Shown here: piece by piece, positions 37,340 to 48,860 of the stretch
Layout: each line of letters opens with the position of its first letter
How positions within the stretch are numbered: the stretch's first letter is position 1
Made by a program: the position numbers and the translations under genes
NCBI RefSeq assembly: GCF_022682495.2
Contig: NC_071388.1
Coordinates: forward strand, 81,593,073 to 81,657,072
DNA: 64,000 nt
DNA from: Desmodus rotundus
Taxonomy: Eukaryota; Chordata; Mammalia; Chiroptera; Phyllostomidae
Direction: 5' to 3'
Notes under the pieces: model-generated
Databases searched by the model: none
Seen by the model: only the letters and a program-made list of their open reading frames with translations
Told to the model about the DNA's origin: nothing

Positions 37340-37700
37340 AACGTATAGTGATGGAGTATTGGAGGAGGTATGATATCCTGGACTGCCAGAAACACGGACA
37401 AGTGGGCCCTGGGGAAAAATAAGCCTGAAATATTGCTGGATGCATAAATGACAAAACTGTCCTACTTTGGGCACATCATAGGAATTTGGGGTTCTTTGGG
37501 AAAGACAACAATGCTGGGAAAAATAGAAGGCAGTAGGAAAAAAGGAAGAAAATATGAGATGGGTCACTCCATAAAAGAAGCCATAGGCTTGAGATTACAG
37601 GAGCAGAGCAAGGCTCTTGAGGATGTGACACTGTGGACGTCACTCCTTCACAGGGCTGTCAGGACTCACAGCTGCCTCAATGGCACGTAACACACAACAG
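37340..37700 (+). mobile_element. RTE-like non-LTR retrotransposon, reverse-transcriptase C-terminal fragment
   Basis: The frame at 37448-37690 reads MTKLSYFGHIIG, then a MLGKIEGSRKKGRK block and a TLWTSLLHRAV block before a stop. This has the C-terminal pattern of RTE/BovB-type reverse-transcriptase proteins (SYFGHIMR... EK.IMLGK.EG.R.RGR... DR..WR.L.H.VA). A preceding part, 'ggtatgatatcctggactgcc', continues the similarity in another frame. The 3' end runs 'caatggcacgtaacacacaa'. The fragment ends where such elements end. Family placement within RTE-like clades is tentative. Confidence 0.6.
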
Positions 37701-37709
37701 AAAATTGCA

Positions 37710-38480
37710 CCTTGAGCGCAGGAAAGAATGAAGACCACTTGTCACATATCAGAATTTAAAGTACAATATTTGCTCAAGTATGCTTATCTAATAAATACCT
37801 GGAGTTCATATAACTACACTGTCTCTCACTTGGATATACCATCATTAAACCACTGAATAAATCTTCTGTACATTACATGAATTGTACTTTCAAATTAAAC
37901 CATTTTTCTTTAAGTAAGATACATTGTAGAATTGGAATTGTGGTTATTTTTTCTTTCTATTTCAAATGTAATTTATTATAATTTGGACTTAAGAAGTTTA
38001 AATAATTGCATAATTTAAAAATACTAATATTCTAGAAATTTTAAATCATTATCCAAAGAATATACACATTTCAAAACTTATGTGTATTATGTATTACATG
38101 TATTTGTGCTCATGTATTTGACTTCTGGCATGGCATTCTATTTAAAACTTATTTTGAATAAGCATTTAAAATTAAAGTAATATATTTCTGGTTTCTAAAA
38201 TTTCCTGCTTTATCAATTCTATCACAGAAATGTGTGTTATCAGTGTTAGTGGAGTGAGAAGGATACTTAGCAAATGATTGTATTATTTAAATTTGATGCT
38301 TTTTAATTTATAAAAATTAAAAAATGCAAATATTATTTACAGGGCATAAAAAGTACTCACTGAATATTTTTTAAAGTTAATTAATTAAAGCTCTTTAGAG
38401 AACATAAAAGTACTAGTTGGACATTTTTTTTAAAAACCCCAATAAAGCGGCTAAAGCTATTTTAAAAATTTATAGCTTAG
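37710..38480. other. No gene or named repeat recognised
   Basis: Very AT-rich. Confidence 0.5.
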
Positions 38481-38481
38481 T

Positions 38482-38715
38482 TTTTCCTTCTTTTTAACTG
38501 TTATTCAAGTACAGTTCTCCATTTTCTCCAAGTCTCCATTCCCCCCCCACTCTCCCCCTCCCAGCCACCCCCACCTCCCACCCTCAATCCTATCTCCCTT
38601 TGGCTTTGTCCATGGGTCCTTTATACACGTTCCTTGATGACCCTTCCCCTTCTTTCCTGTTTTCCTCCTCCCTCCTCCCCTCTGGTTACCACTGCTGGGA
38701 TTATACCCTAAGACT
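38482..38715 (-). mobile_element. L1 3' end, antisense, with internal deletion
   Basis: T-rich start, 'cagttctccattttctcc', a long pyrimidine stretch and 'ggctttgtccatgggtcc' give the antisense 3'UTR. After 38690 it jumps directly to 'gctgggattataccctaaga', which belongs inside ORF2 (compare 58845-58862). The sequence between has been lost. Confidence 0.75.
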
Positions 38716-39009
38716 AAGCAATTTTTAATCCAAGTTTTACATACATAGCTGTAATTTTAAATCAAGTTCTAGACCCCAGATTTATTTTATTTTGTATAAA
38801 AACCATATAAAAACCCATGTAAATTATTTCTAGTGATGGGTTGGTCAATTTGAGGATTTTAATTTGTTTAGATGAAATAGGAAATTTTAATTTTGTTAAT
38901 GATGTAATCTTTAAAAAGTGAAGCATTGTCCTGATCAGTGTTAGATGTTGGTACATTAATTTTCTGCACTGCGATAGTATGGTACTTCCCCTTTTGCATC
39001 ATGATAATC

Positions 39010-39120
39010 GTTAATTTAACAAATATCTTGAGAATCTATAGTGGACCCATCACTCTGCTCGATCCTAAATACAAAGGTGAAGGTAATGTTCTTGCCCTCA
39101 TGAAGCTTACAGGTTTATTA
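39010..39120 (+). mobile_element. L2 3' end fragment
   Basis: 'aacaaatatcttgagaatc', 'atcactctgctcgatcc' and 'cttgccctcatgaagctta' follow the L2 tail. Confidence 0.65.
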
Positions 39121-39494
39121 GGGGAGAACAAAGGTGTACATCTTAGTCAACTGGGGTGATTTTGACCCCAGGAGACATTTGACAGTATGCAGAGAAGAGA
39201 GTTTTGGGGGTCATGACTTGAGAGAGAATGCTCCTGGCCTGTAGTGGGTACAAACCAAGGATGCTATTATACATCCTACAATGATGCTAAAACATTCTAC
39301 AACAAAGAATTATCCAAGTCTAAAATGTCAGTCATGCTTCATCTAAGTGTAACACATTTTTAAAACGATGTACAAACTCTGATGGAACACAAGTGATCAT
39401 TTTGACAATACAACAAAGCAAGAAGGGTTGTCTGCATGGAGGGGTAGTTTGAAAGAGAAGCTATGTCTATCTGAGTTGATTATTGAAAGGCTGG

Positions 39495-39620
39495 ATGCAG
39501 AGAAGTTCCTACAGAGGAGTAGAAAGGGGAGGGGACCTTTCCAGACTGAGGCAGGTGTTGGAAATGATAAAGGATTTTGAGCAGGGACATGAGATCAGGC
39601 AGTTTACTTGTAGGACTCAT
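39495..39620 (+). mobile_element. L2 fragment
   Basis: 'aaggattttgagcagggaca' and 'tgagatcaggcagttta' resemble the L2 stretch 'gttttaagcaggggagtgacatgatcaga'. Confidence 0.45.
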
Positions 39621-40054
39621 TAAGTAGAAATGTGAAGGATCATGATTATTTAAGGAAATGCAACATCCTACGTCATTTAATCAGAGAAGAGCCACAGGAG
39701 GAAAAAGTCTCCAGGGGGAAAGAAGAATCCTTACTTCTTTTTCCATGAATGTTTTGCTTCTGATTCAATACTCTCACTTTGTCAAAACTATATCAAAGCA
39801 GTAAAAAACTTAACCTTAATTCACTTTCTTAGTTTCATAAGTTCACTGTACTACTGACTGGCTGACTCTTGTGGACTAAGCTGCTATGTTACAGCATCAG
39901 GTAGCATTGCCCTTCCTTGTCTTCTTGTTCTTGAATCTGTTTTCCGATTCTTGTGGTGGAGCCATGGTGAAGAAAAAAAAAGAATCTGCTTACCAATAAA
40001 AAAAAAGACAACTACAAATGGAATCTCAATTATAGCAAAACCTTGTTTCTCTGT

Positions 40055-40150
40055 CTCAGTGGCTCCCAACCTTGAATGCTCATTAGAATCACTGTGGGGA
40101 GAGATTTAAATATCTGTTCTTTTTTACCCTCTAGGTTAACTCAGGGAACT
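40055..40150 (+). mobile_element. MER5-like hAT fragment
   Basis: 'cagtggctcccaaccttga' and 'cattagaatcactgtgggg' match the left end of MER5A-type MITEs ('cagtggttctcaac ... cattagaatcacc'). Confidence 0.65.
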
Positions 40151-40352
40151 CTGCTATGAATACAAAATATTAACCTCACATTTTTACTTGGCTTTGCAAT
40201 GATTTCTATTTTAAATTTTTCACCAGTAAACATACTGTCTTATTTCCATTAAAAGTTAATTGCCTTTTCAGTTTTCTGAGTATACACCAACTTTCAAATG
40301 GTGGCTTTCTGACAGCGTTATAGAAGAAGACAGAACTAGTGTTTGATTTGTC

Positions 40353-40381
40353 ACTTGTAAATTTTTCATAAATTTACAAGT
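40353..40381. other. Perfect 12-bp inverted repeat with 5-nt loop
   Basis: 'acttgtaaattt' at 40353-40364 is the exact complement of 'aaatttacaagt' at 40370-40381, with loop 'ttcat'. There is no link to a gene. It may be coincidental in AT-rich DNA, or a hairpin. Confidence 0.8.
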
Positions 40382-40399
40382 TGAGTGAGTCTCACATAG

Positions 40400-42470
40400 G
40401 TAGCAGAGAGATAGTTAGAGATTGGAACATGGTGTTTTGAACAGTGATATTTATGCTTTTAAAATGTCTTATTTTATATTGCCCAGCTCTGTGATTGGTT
40501 GGTTAAGGCTTGTAAGAATGGTGAAATGAAGTAAAACCTGAGTCTGGTCTTCCTATAGCCCATTATCTATTCTTTAACTGTAGATTACACCCCCACCCTA
40601 GACAGCAGCTTTGAAAAGGTGGTGTTTTCTTGTTAATGTGTCATAGGAGATTGTACTGTGCTACTGTGATTGTATCAATATTAATGCATTCTTGTAAAAA
40701 GTAAAATTACCAACCCTAACTCTTTGCTTATTCAACAGATAATTATTACCTGTTTTATGCAAGAGGGATGACCTTTTGCCCTCTATCAGGAAACAGAAAG
40801 GAAAAGGAGTTTCAGTCTTCATTCTCTATGGGTTGTTTATGGCATTGTACCAGTGAGCAAAAGAGAAAACACTATTGTTATAAATTGTCTTCTTCCAGCC
40901 TCTTAAATATCTTTCTTTGAATGTGTTTTCTCTGTCATCAGTGTTCCCTTTGTGAAAAAAAAACTTTCTTAATTTTCTCTTTCAATTCATGAACTTTCTT
41001 AAACTAGTATTTATTGCTTCTACTTCCTTAATGTAAATTTATAACAAACATCCTCCTAGGATATAAACAAATAAATAATCAATTAGACTCTGTAATTTGA
41101 CTTTGAGTCCTTGCTCAGAACATTGGAAATATATTTTCTCTCAGTTGTTCTTGTGGGTAGTTCAGTCTTAGAATGCTATTTTTCTTCTGCTTGCTTCCTC
41201 TGTGAGGTTCATCAAAACATGTTTGTGGATTAGGGACATGGAGCCTGTGGGTAGCATGTCACTACCATGTCCGAAACCAAGTGGGTTTCAAATTTTTTTT
41301 TACTATAACTCACAGTCTGATATTTTATATTGTGATCTAGTATACATATACTCATATATACAAACACAGCACTTTTATATTTTACAAAAACATTTCATTC
41401 CATTCCAACCTATAATATAGTATCCTATTCTATTTCACGAGAAGTGCTGTTCTTGACCTACTACACTAATATCTTAGCACAATAATTATTTTTAAAATCT
41501 AACCCATGATATTCAGCAGGATCTATGGGATGCAGCATCTTCCGAAGGGGCTTAGTAAAACTCTCCAGGGTGTGCAGATAGTTTGAAAACAAAGCTTTCA
41601 TTTACTTTATTCCATTACTTTCATTTGTGTTTAATAAAGAGAGGTGACTTATTTAGATGGTCAAATATCATATATAGGAGAAAATGAGATTATTTTGTTT
41701 TCAAAGACCTAACTCTTACTCTTCTTCAAGTACCATATGTATTTTTTTTCATGGATTCATCCAGTGAACGAACCAAACTAAACAACCACTGAAATTTGCT
41801 TAGCAGTTAATTGTGTATTGCTGGGTGGCACCTTTAGTGTAAATCTTTGAGTCAGAGGCTTTTTTTTTTTGTCATGACAAGCCTTGGTTTTTATGCTGTT
41901 CTTGATAGACTAGTTACCAAAGTAAAGTGAAATAAATTATCCAGAAGAAGTGGAACTCCCGTGCAAGAAAAGATTCATGTTCAATTTTTCCAAAGGCCCT
42001 GCTTTACTAGTTATAACACAGTGTTGTTGACATCTCATCCACAGTATGTCCTGCTCACCTCCTTCCGCCTGTACTCACCTTTGACTGAGATCTGCTGCAA
42101 GGACAGCTCACCTGCCTGCTATGGCCCATGGCCATCTCTGGATCTTGCCTTGTGCTTTGGATCCCAGAGACCATTTGGTTTATGAAACAGGAGCTGAAAA
42201 GTTGTGTTTAGAGTTATACTTTATGGTGCTAACTCTGCTATTGCAGGGTTATGATTTTATTAGAATTATGTTCATCTTATCCGAGACATAAATGCTCATA
42301 AGCTGCCTTCTAGTAGTAACTTTCTAGTGGTAACTTTCCAATGTCTTGAACCATATAAATAAGTGAGGCTGATTTCTCACTCTTTCTCCTTAACTCTACT
42401 AGCTAAAGGATGAAATGTCCTTTAAAGAAACTAGGTTCTCCCTCTTAGTTATTTAGTCACTTAGATCAGG
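40400..42470. other. No gene or named repeat recognised
   Basis: AT-rich sequence with A/T homopolymer runs. A 10-nt 'gtaactttct' word is repeated in tandem near 42315-42340. Confidence 0.5.
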
Positions 42471-42474
42471 TAGG

Positions 42475-42570
42475 TTCTTATTTTACAGATAATAAGAAAC
42501 TCTTAGAGAGGAAAAGTGAGTTATTTTAGGTACCACAGTTAGAATAAGTTGCATACAGGTCACTTGATTT
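42475..42570 (-). mobile_element. MIR fragment, antisense
   Basis: 'attttacagataataagaaactc' across 42480-42502 with 'gagaggaaaagtgag' and 'aggtaccacagttag' mirrors the MIR core. Confidence 0.5.
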
Positions 42571-42574
42571 TGAG

Positions 42575-43575
42575 TTTTTTAATGATAAATCTCAAATATA
42601 TGAGATTAAAATAAAAACATAATCTTTAATATTTTGCCATATTTCCTGCTCACACATTTTTTGTGAGTTATTTTGAAACAGAAATATTGCTGCTATTTAA
42701 AAGTCAAAATTAATGTTTAAGTATTTCCTTTTATTTGTTGATTTTCAGAGTAAGGATTTGATGTAATGATCACCTACAGTAATATATGAATGGTTGTTTT
42801 AATTCATAAAATAAATAATTATTATGGTGCTAATTGAAATGTTTAACTAGAAGTATTTAAATTTTAGATTCTCCCTGATTTGAACATCAGTTGTTAAATA
42901 ATGCATTTGCATACATGCTGCTTGTCCCGACTGGCTAAAACTTTTGTGAAAGTAATTTCACTGTGCCCAAAAGTATTGTCTTTTGTGGATGAAATTTTGT
43001 TGTTAAGCAACAGCTAAGTTAGAGATATTAGAAGTTATTATTTCAGAACCTGCTTTTAGTTATCTTTTTAATATCATCTATAACAAGTTTGCACTACTTG
43101 AGAAAATATTTAGCCACTTGGAATCAATTCCCACGTGTGAAAAACAAAGGCTGCTTTGTTTGCTTCAATGTATTTCTCAGAGTGATGTCATGAAGGTTAA
43201 TATTACATCCTCCAAACAGCTCAACAAATAATAAAAAAGAATCATGAACATTAATGAGAACAGGGTTGAAAATGTATTTGAGGAGGAACAAAGTGCTGGT
43301 TTAAATTACCAGCAGCCTATTTTATTTTGTGATTATTGTGTCCTAAAGGCCTTAGAAACCTTTGAGAAACAAGAATGTAGATGCAAGGGGGGGAAAGCAA
43401 AAGTATAAAACTAATAGCAACTTGTTTATGTTTATTTCATGTAATTTTAATTTTGCCATTTTTGTCTGTGGAAGGACAAAGCCATCTGAAAGTGGACGGG
43501 TTATAGCCTTCCTTTAACACCGCTGAGATTAGGTTGTGAGACTGCTTGCTGATTTTATTTCTTATAAAACGACAA
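42575..43575. other. No gene or named repeat recognised
   Basis: AT-rich single-copy-looking sequence. Confidence 0.5.
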
Positions 43576-43580
43576 GAGAT

Positions 43581-43640
43581 GGATATGAGGGTGTTCTAGC
43601 AGCACCATTTGCCACCTCATCGATTGTCAAGGATAGGGCA
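43581..43640 (+). pseudogene. Possible 7SK RNA 5'-end pseudogene fragment
   Basis: The run beginning 'ggatatgagggtgttctagc' and continuing 'accatttgccacctcatcga' tracks the first 60 nt or so of 7SK snRNA (ggatgtgagggcgatctggc ... acatctgtcaccccattgat) with one gap and several changes. 7SK is the Pol III RNA that holds P-TEFb inactive. 7SK retrocopies are common in mammals and often truncated. No similarity continues beyond 43640. Chance cannot be ruled out. Confidence 0.4.
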
Positions 43641-43789
43641 AGAGAATGGTAGAAGATCTCTAAAACCTCCTGATATAGTAAAGCCTAAATTCTGATAAGG
43701 GAGATGATTTTAGAAAGAAGGCCTCTGGGAATTTATCACTATTTTCTCCTGCTGTTATTAGAATGTCATGGTTTCATTGGCTCTTTATA

Positions 43790-43930
43790 GCTGGAAGTCA
43801 TCCTAGTCATCTTCTGGTCCAACACCTCATTTCACACATGAGGCGCCTGGAGTAAGGCACATTATGTGACTTCCCCGGGACCACACAGATAATTCACGAT
43901 GGAATGGGAGCCAGAGCCCAAGCCTATGGT
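43790..43930 (-). mobile_element. MIR or L3/CR1-like ancient fragment
   Basis: 'tatagctggaagtcatcc', 'ctggtccaacacctcattt', 'acacatgaggcgcctgg' and 'tgacttccccgggaccacac' form the classic old-repeat string 'agctggaagg..cc.. tccaaccccctcattttacagatgagg... tgacttgcccaaggtcacac'. Confidence 0.6.
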
Positions 43931-43939
43931 CTTATTTAT

Positions 43940-46405
43940 TCAAGGATATCCTAGTTTACATTGCATAAATGTCATGTTATATGAATTAATAGGCAACAGG
44001 AAACAAAAATATCTCAGTCAGCCTCTAAGAAGCTGTTGGGAGACACAGCCTAAAGTTTGTTATGATAAAGCAATATTTTTTCCAAAGAAGTTTTTTATTA
44101 CCCCAAGGTCATAAAGATGTTCTTCTAAATTAACTTCTGGAAGTTTTAATGTTGTTAATGGAGTTAAGCCTATGAAGTTAAAGTGTTTTCCTTTTGATTA
44201 AAAACTTTTTTAAAGGCAGAAACTCATCTTCAGAAGTGCGTACTCTGTGCATTTAGTGAAGTTACATCAAACTGGCATTTATCATCAACAAATTTATTTC
44301 CATAATCTTGGGGAAAAAAGGGAAATGTAATTAATTCAATGATATGTGCAGTGTTCCTGTAATTCCAGACAATGAATTTATTTATGACTCCATGTAAGTG
44401 TGAGATGGACAACATCAAACTGATATCCTTCAATTGACCTTAGTTCCTCCATAACTCTGAGTGCAAGCATCTCAACATATGATGGATGCTTTTAGTGTTT
44501 ACAGGTGGGAATTCTTTGTCTAACATGGCTCCTGAAGCATAACAATCACTTACTCTCTGATAAAGGTGAGGTTTTCTTGATGCTGTATATTGAATAATTG
44601 AAAAACATATTCTAAAGTTCTAAGGATTAATATTTAATTAAAGCTATAAATAATGAAACCTAGCTATTCTTAAAGATTTTAGGTTCAAAAATTCAACTTT
44701 GTATCTGTAAGCCCAGTAAACTAGCAATTATTTTTAATAGATCTTTGAATAATATTTGACTTTATATGCAAAAGTAGTTCATGTACTGTGAAGAAAATCA
44801 AATATTCTAAATTTTATTGAAGGAACTTTAATGTTTGAATGAGTTTAATTATCTGTTATAACAAGCATCTCAACTATTTCATGCTGATCAATAAAATATA
44901 GATTTTAAATTTGTTTAATCTATATTTTTGTAAGTATCACAATAGTATATGTAATCTTGGTAGCATGTCAATTTCACATAAAAGTCTCAATTTTCTTATT
45001 TACACATCTTAAATAAGAATAAAAAGAGTAACCTGTTAGTCAAATTCTCTAACACACTTGAATTATTAAAAATATCAACATGCATAGATTCTTTACCACA
45101 AAAAAATGATTCTCTAATTTTTGATTATCTTAAATACTTCTATCGCTACACATTCTTGGGCTAAAGAGTTGCTAACATACTTGAAAAACAGTTACCTTCT
45201 AAGCTGACTGCAATTGCTTATTAGCCAGAGATTTTGACTGGGATGATGGGTAGAATCTTATCTTTAACCATCATGCAACATCACTTTATTATTGCCTGTA
45301 CATGGACCTGGTGAATTAGAGAAGAGGTGGGTTTTACTGTTGTTACAACCCATGTAACTCATCCATCCCATGTAACCCACAGTTCTAACATTTAAATTTA
45401 TGTTACACATGACCCAATTCTTCTCTCTGTGACCCCAACCATGCAACTTTTAATATTTGACTAGATTTTGCATTTTATTGACTCTTAAGATATTTGAATA
45501 AATTTTATTCAGCTTTAAATATTTTTTATTTTGATAGAATCTTGTATTTTCTCACATTTGTTTTGGTCTGGTAGGACCATAGAATGGCATCAGAGCAGTG
45601 GGATTTTCTATACTATATGAGAGTAAAGGGGTATAGCAACCTAAATGCATGAATAAATCTTGGCTTTTGGATCCTGGATTGTGGGGAAGAAAAAAAACCA
45701 GGTATAATATATATTGTTTTGTGAATTGAGGAAATCTGAATATGTAAGAGACATTAGGTGCTATTATTAGTTAATTATAATTTTCTTGGATTAGGTAATA
45801 GTTTTGTGGTTATGTGGTAAAAGTCTTTTTCATGAGATGTAGGCTAAAATATTAAGGATCAAAATGTCTAAAACTTGATTCCAAATTATTTGAAAATCAC
45901 CATCAGCATAACATCAGATGGATGGATGGGTAGAGAAAGTAAGATAAAAATATGAGAAAAAATGATATCTGACTGGAATCTCTTTATCTCAAGGCTGTGT
46001 TGGTTGTGGTGGCCTCAGCTTCTGAGAATATAACCCTGATAATTTAGATCTCGTCTCCAAAGACAGTAATCTATTTAATTGTGAGAAGAAAAACTAGCTG
46101 AAGAGAGCTCACGGGTCACGTGTTTTTCTGTACAGGGTTTTGTACATCAAGTTCATTTGTATCATGGATGCACCAAATTAAGTTTTTGTTATTTCTCACT
46201 AAGTGAACTCAAATTATGCAAAAAACTGCTTTTGCCCATGACAGGAAACATCTAATCTTGCCATTTCAAGGTAATTCTGGTTCAGAAAGTAGTCACTGCT
46301 GGTTTGAAATTTAATTTCTTTGCGGTTCACTCTTCTCTCATGGTCAAAATTCACCTCGCCCCCTTCTTCTATTTTCCTCCTGTTTCATGTGTGGAAGGGT
46401 GGGCA
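43940..46405. other. No gene or named repeat recognised
   Basis: AT-rich. There is a small (GGAT)n-like run at 45920-45930. Nothing else stands out. Confidence 0.5.
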
Positions 46406-46409
46406 GGGA

Positions 46410-46625
46410 GATGGCATGGTGCAGGTTGAAGAGCCCAGATCCTGGAGCCAGATTGTCTGGGTTCAGATCTTATCTCAGCCACTTTGTAGGTGAGTGACAC
46501 AGAGTACAACACTTAACCTCTCTGTGCTTCGAGCTTCTCACCTGTAAAATAGGGGCAATTATAGTACCTATCTCATGAGGTTTCAGTGAAGTAAAAGGTA
46601 ATATTAATATAGAGCATTTAATAAT
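46410..46625 (+). mobile_element. MIR SINE, near full length
   Basis: 'ctggagccagattgtctgg', 'gttcagatcttatctcagcc', 'acacttaacctctctgtgc' and 'ctcacctgtaaaataggggc' follow the full MIR consensus order, including the tRNA-like head and core. Confidence 0.85.
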
Positions 46626-46629
46626 AATT

Positions 46630-48165
46630 AATAATTATATAAATAATAAGCTACAAAATGTATGTAAATAAAATAAATCGTACTAATTATTGTGTATATC
46701 AGCTACTTTAAGACGTTGATTGTCCTGGCAGTGCTGAGGGTATTTGCTTCATTTTCCATCTTGTGGTTCTAATTGGGCTTCATGGATCTCTCTTGTCTGT
46801 TTGGTCTTTAGGTGTCACTGCTGCCCTTGCCGTGTAAACCATGGCTGGCATAACTTATGATCTCTTTTATCAAAACGGTGAAAGCACAGGGGTTTACCCT
46901 ATCTTTTTTCAGTGACTAGGTCTCCTCCCTTATACCTGTAATCGCTTATTGCTATGGTGGAACTCAGAGTTTCTGACATTCCCCAGCTTTCCCTGGCCCA
47001 GGGCCATCTATCTTGTAGCTCTCTACCTCCTACTGGCTTCTCAGCAAGGTACAACACATCCTGATTTTTAGTTATCTCCTCTATCTCGAAGGGCTCCGAA
47101 AACTTATTGAGGGATCTCCAAGCTAGTTGGGAGACTGTATGGGAAGCTATACCAAGTCTTCTTTATGTCTAGATCTGTCCTATCACCGTAGCCACTCAAT
47201 TCTGCCTTCCCGATGTAGGTACAGGCACTTGGACAGACAGACCCTCCCCACCACACTGCAGGCAAAAAGCCAGGCCTGTGTTCCTTTTACTTCCATATTC
47301 CTTGTACCTGCCTGAATGTTTTTATCTAAAGTGGGGAGCCGAAAGTAAACCCCATATCAAAATCTCAACACTCTTACTTCCCCACCCCTCTCCAAGCTCC
47401 TCCTCGTGCAGCGGAGCATTTCATGCACCACACGTCCTATCTCACATCTTCTCTGTGGGTGTCAGCGCGAACGCAGCGCTCGGATCTCCAAACCTGACTC
47501 TTAAAGCCCGGATTCTGGAGAACCAGCATCTCCTTTGTCTGTGGCAGGCAAAATCCATGAATTTTTATGGCTATTTTCTCTACTTTGAGTTTAAAATAAG
47601 GATATTTGGAAGTCAGAATTGGGCAATATTTTTCTTTTTATGTAGGTTCTAGTCTCATCCTCCCTCAAAGGGTAGAGCAACAGAAATGATCAGGAGGAAA
47701 TTAATTGAACACATTATTTGATTACTCTTGAATCTCACAAAAAGACAGGAAATTTAAGAAGTTTCAGGGGTAATTTTGACTATATGAGGTAGCTTTTGAT
47801 CCTAACTGCTCAATAAGATGCTATTCCTCCAACTGTGTTAGAAACATTTTCCTGTCAGTACATCTTATGTTTATGTAAGACCCTCGGGGACAAGCAACAA
47901 AGGCTGACCCTTGTAACTTAAAGCAAACTTGCTATACTGCCTCTTACTGTGTGTTTCATATTTTATAATATTTCAGTTTATTACAGAAAAATTAGGTCCT
48001 CAGGCATTTGGGCCTAATCCACTGATATCTCGGTCCCCTCTGCATCGTGCTCCCATTCCCATAAGGGCCTCCTCCAAATTTTTTTCCATCTCAGTATATG
48101 AACTGTGGTATACCCAGCCCGACAAACTTGATAGGAGTCCTGGACTCCTTCCTCTTATTCATTCA
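46630..48165. other. No gene or named repeat recognised
   Basis: Mixed composition. A CpG-containing stretch lies at 47460-47485 ('gtcagcgcgaacgcagcgctc'). Open frames up to 124 codons match nothing I know. Confidence 0.5.
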
Positions 48166-48169
48166 CACT

Positions 48170-48388
48170 GCACTTAGAATGCAACACCAACACCTGCTAT
48201 TTTCTGTTAAAAATAACTTTCTAAATGTGTTTGCTCATGCGATTACAATCCTAGTCCTCAACTTAAATGCCTTCGAACACTTCCCATTGCATTTAGGAAG
48301 AACGGTGCACCCCGGTCTCCTTGTGGGTACCTCAGACTTTCCCCTGGCCTTTCCTCATTGCTTTGCCTCATGGACCTTCTTTCAGATT

Positions 48389-48478
<90 letters not shown>

Positions 48479-48860
48479 TTTTTATGTTTTGGGACCCATG
48501 GTTATGCTGTGAGCTCTACCTGGAGTGCCAATTTTCAGACTTCATGTGACTAACTCAAATTAATCCTTTAATTCTTATCAACTGGGTCACTTCTCAGACA
48601 GCCTTTCTTGGTACCTCCCACCTAAGTTAGGTTTGGCGGTTATACTTTCTTGAACTATACTTTTATTTCATAGCACTTACCAGGTATATTTTGTAAGTAT
48701 ATTTTGATCTATGCAATTACTAGTTTAATGTCTATTTCCCTCTCTCGTTTGTAAACCCTGTAAAGATCATGTTTGTTTTGCGCTACTGGATTCCTAGTGC
48801 CCTGAGTCTGACACCTAGAAACTGTTCAGTAATAATTGTGGAATGAATAAGTAATTGAAT
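48170..48860 (+). mobile_element. L2 3' half containing a microsatellite
   Basis: 'atgcgattacaatcctag', 'cagacagcctttcttgg', 'catagcacttaccaggtat', 'tgtttgttttgcgctactgg' and 'ttcagtaataattgtggaatg' follow the L2 3' region to its tail. A (TC)n(AC)n tract has expanded inside it. Confidence 0.7.
48389..48476. repeat. Compound (TC)n(AC)n microsatellite
   Basis: (TC)n with one interruption at 48389-48430, then (AC)23 at 48431-48476. It produces chance SLSLSL/THTHTH frames. Confidence 0.95.

Noticed and set aside
48098..48553. 151-codon frame with SLSLSL and THTHTH runs
   Set aside because: Product of the (TC)n(AC)n microsatellite inside an L2 relic, not a gene.
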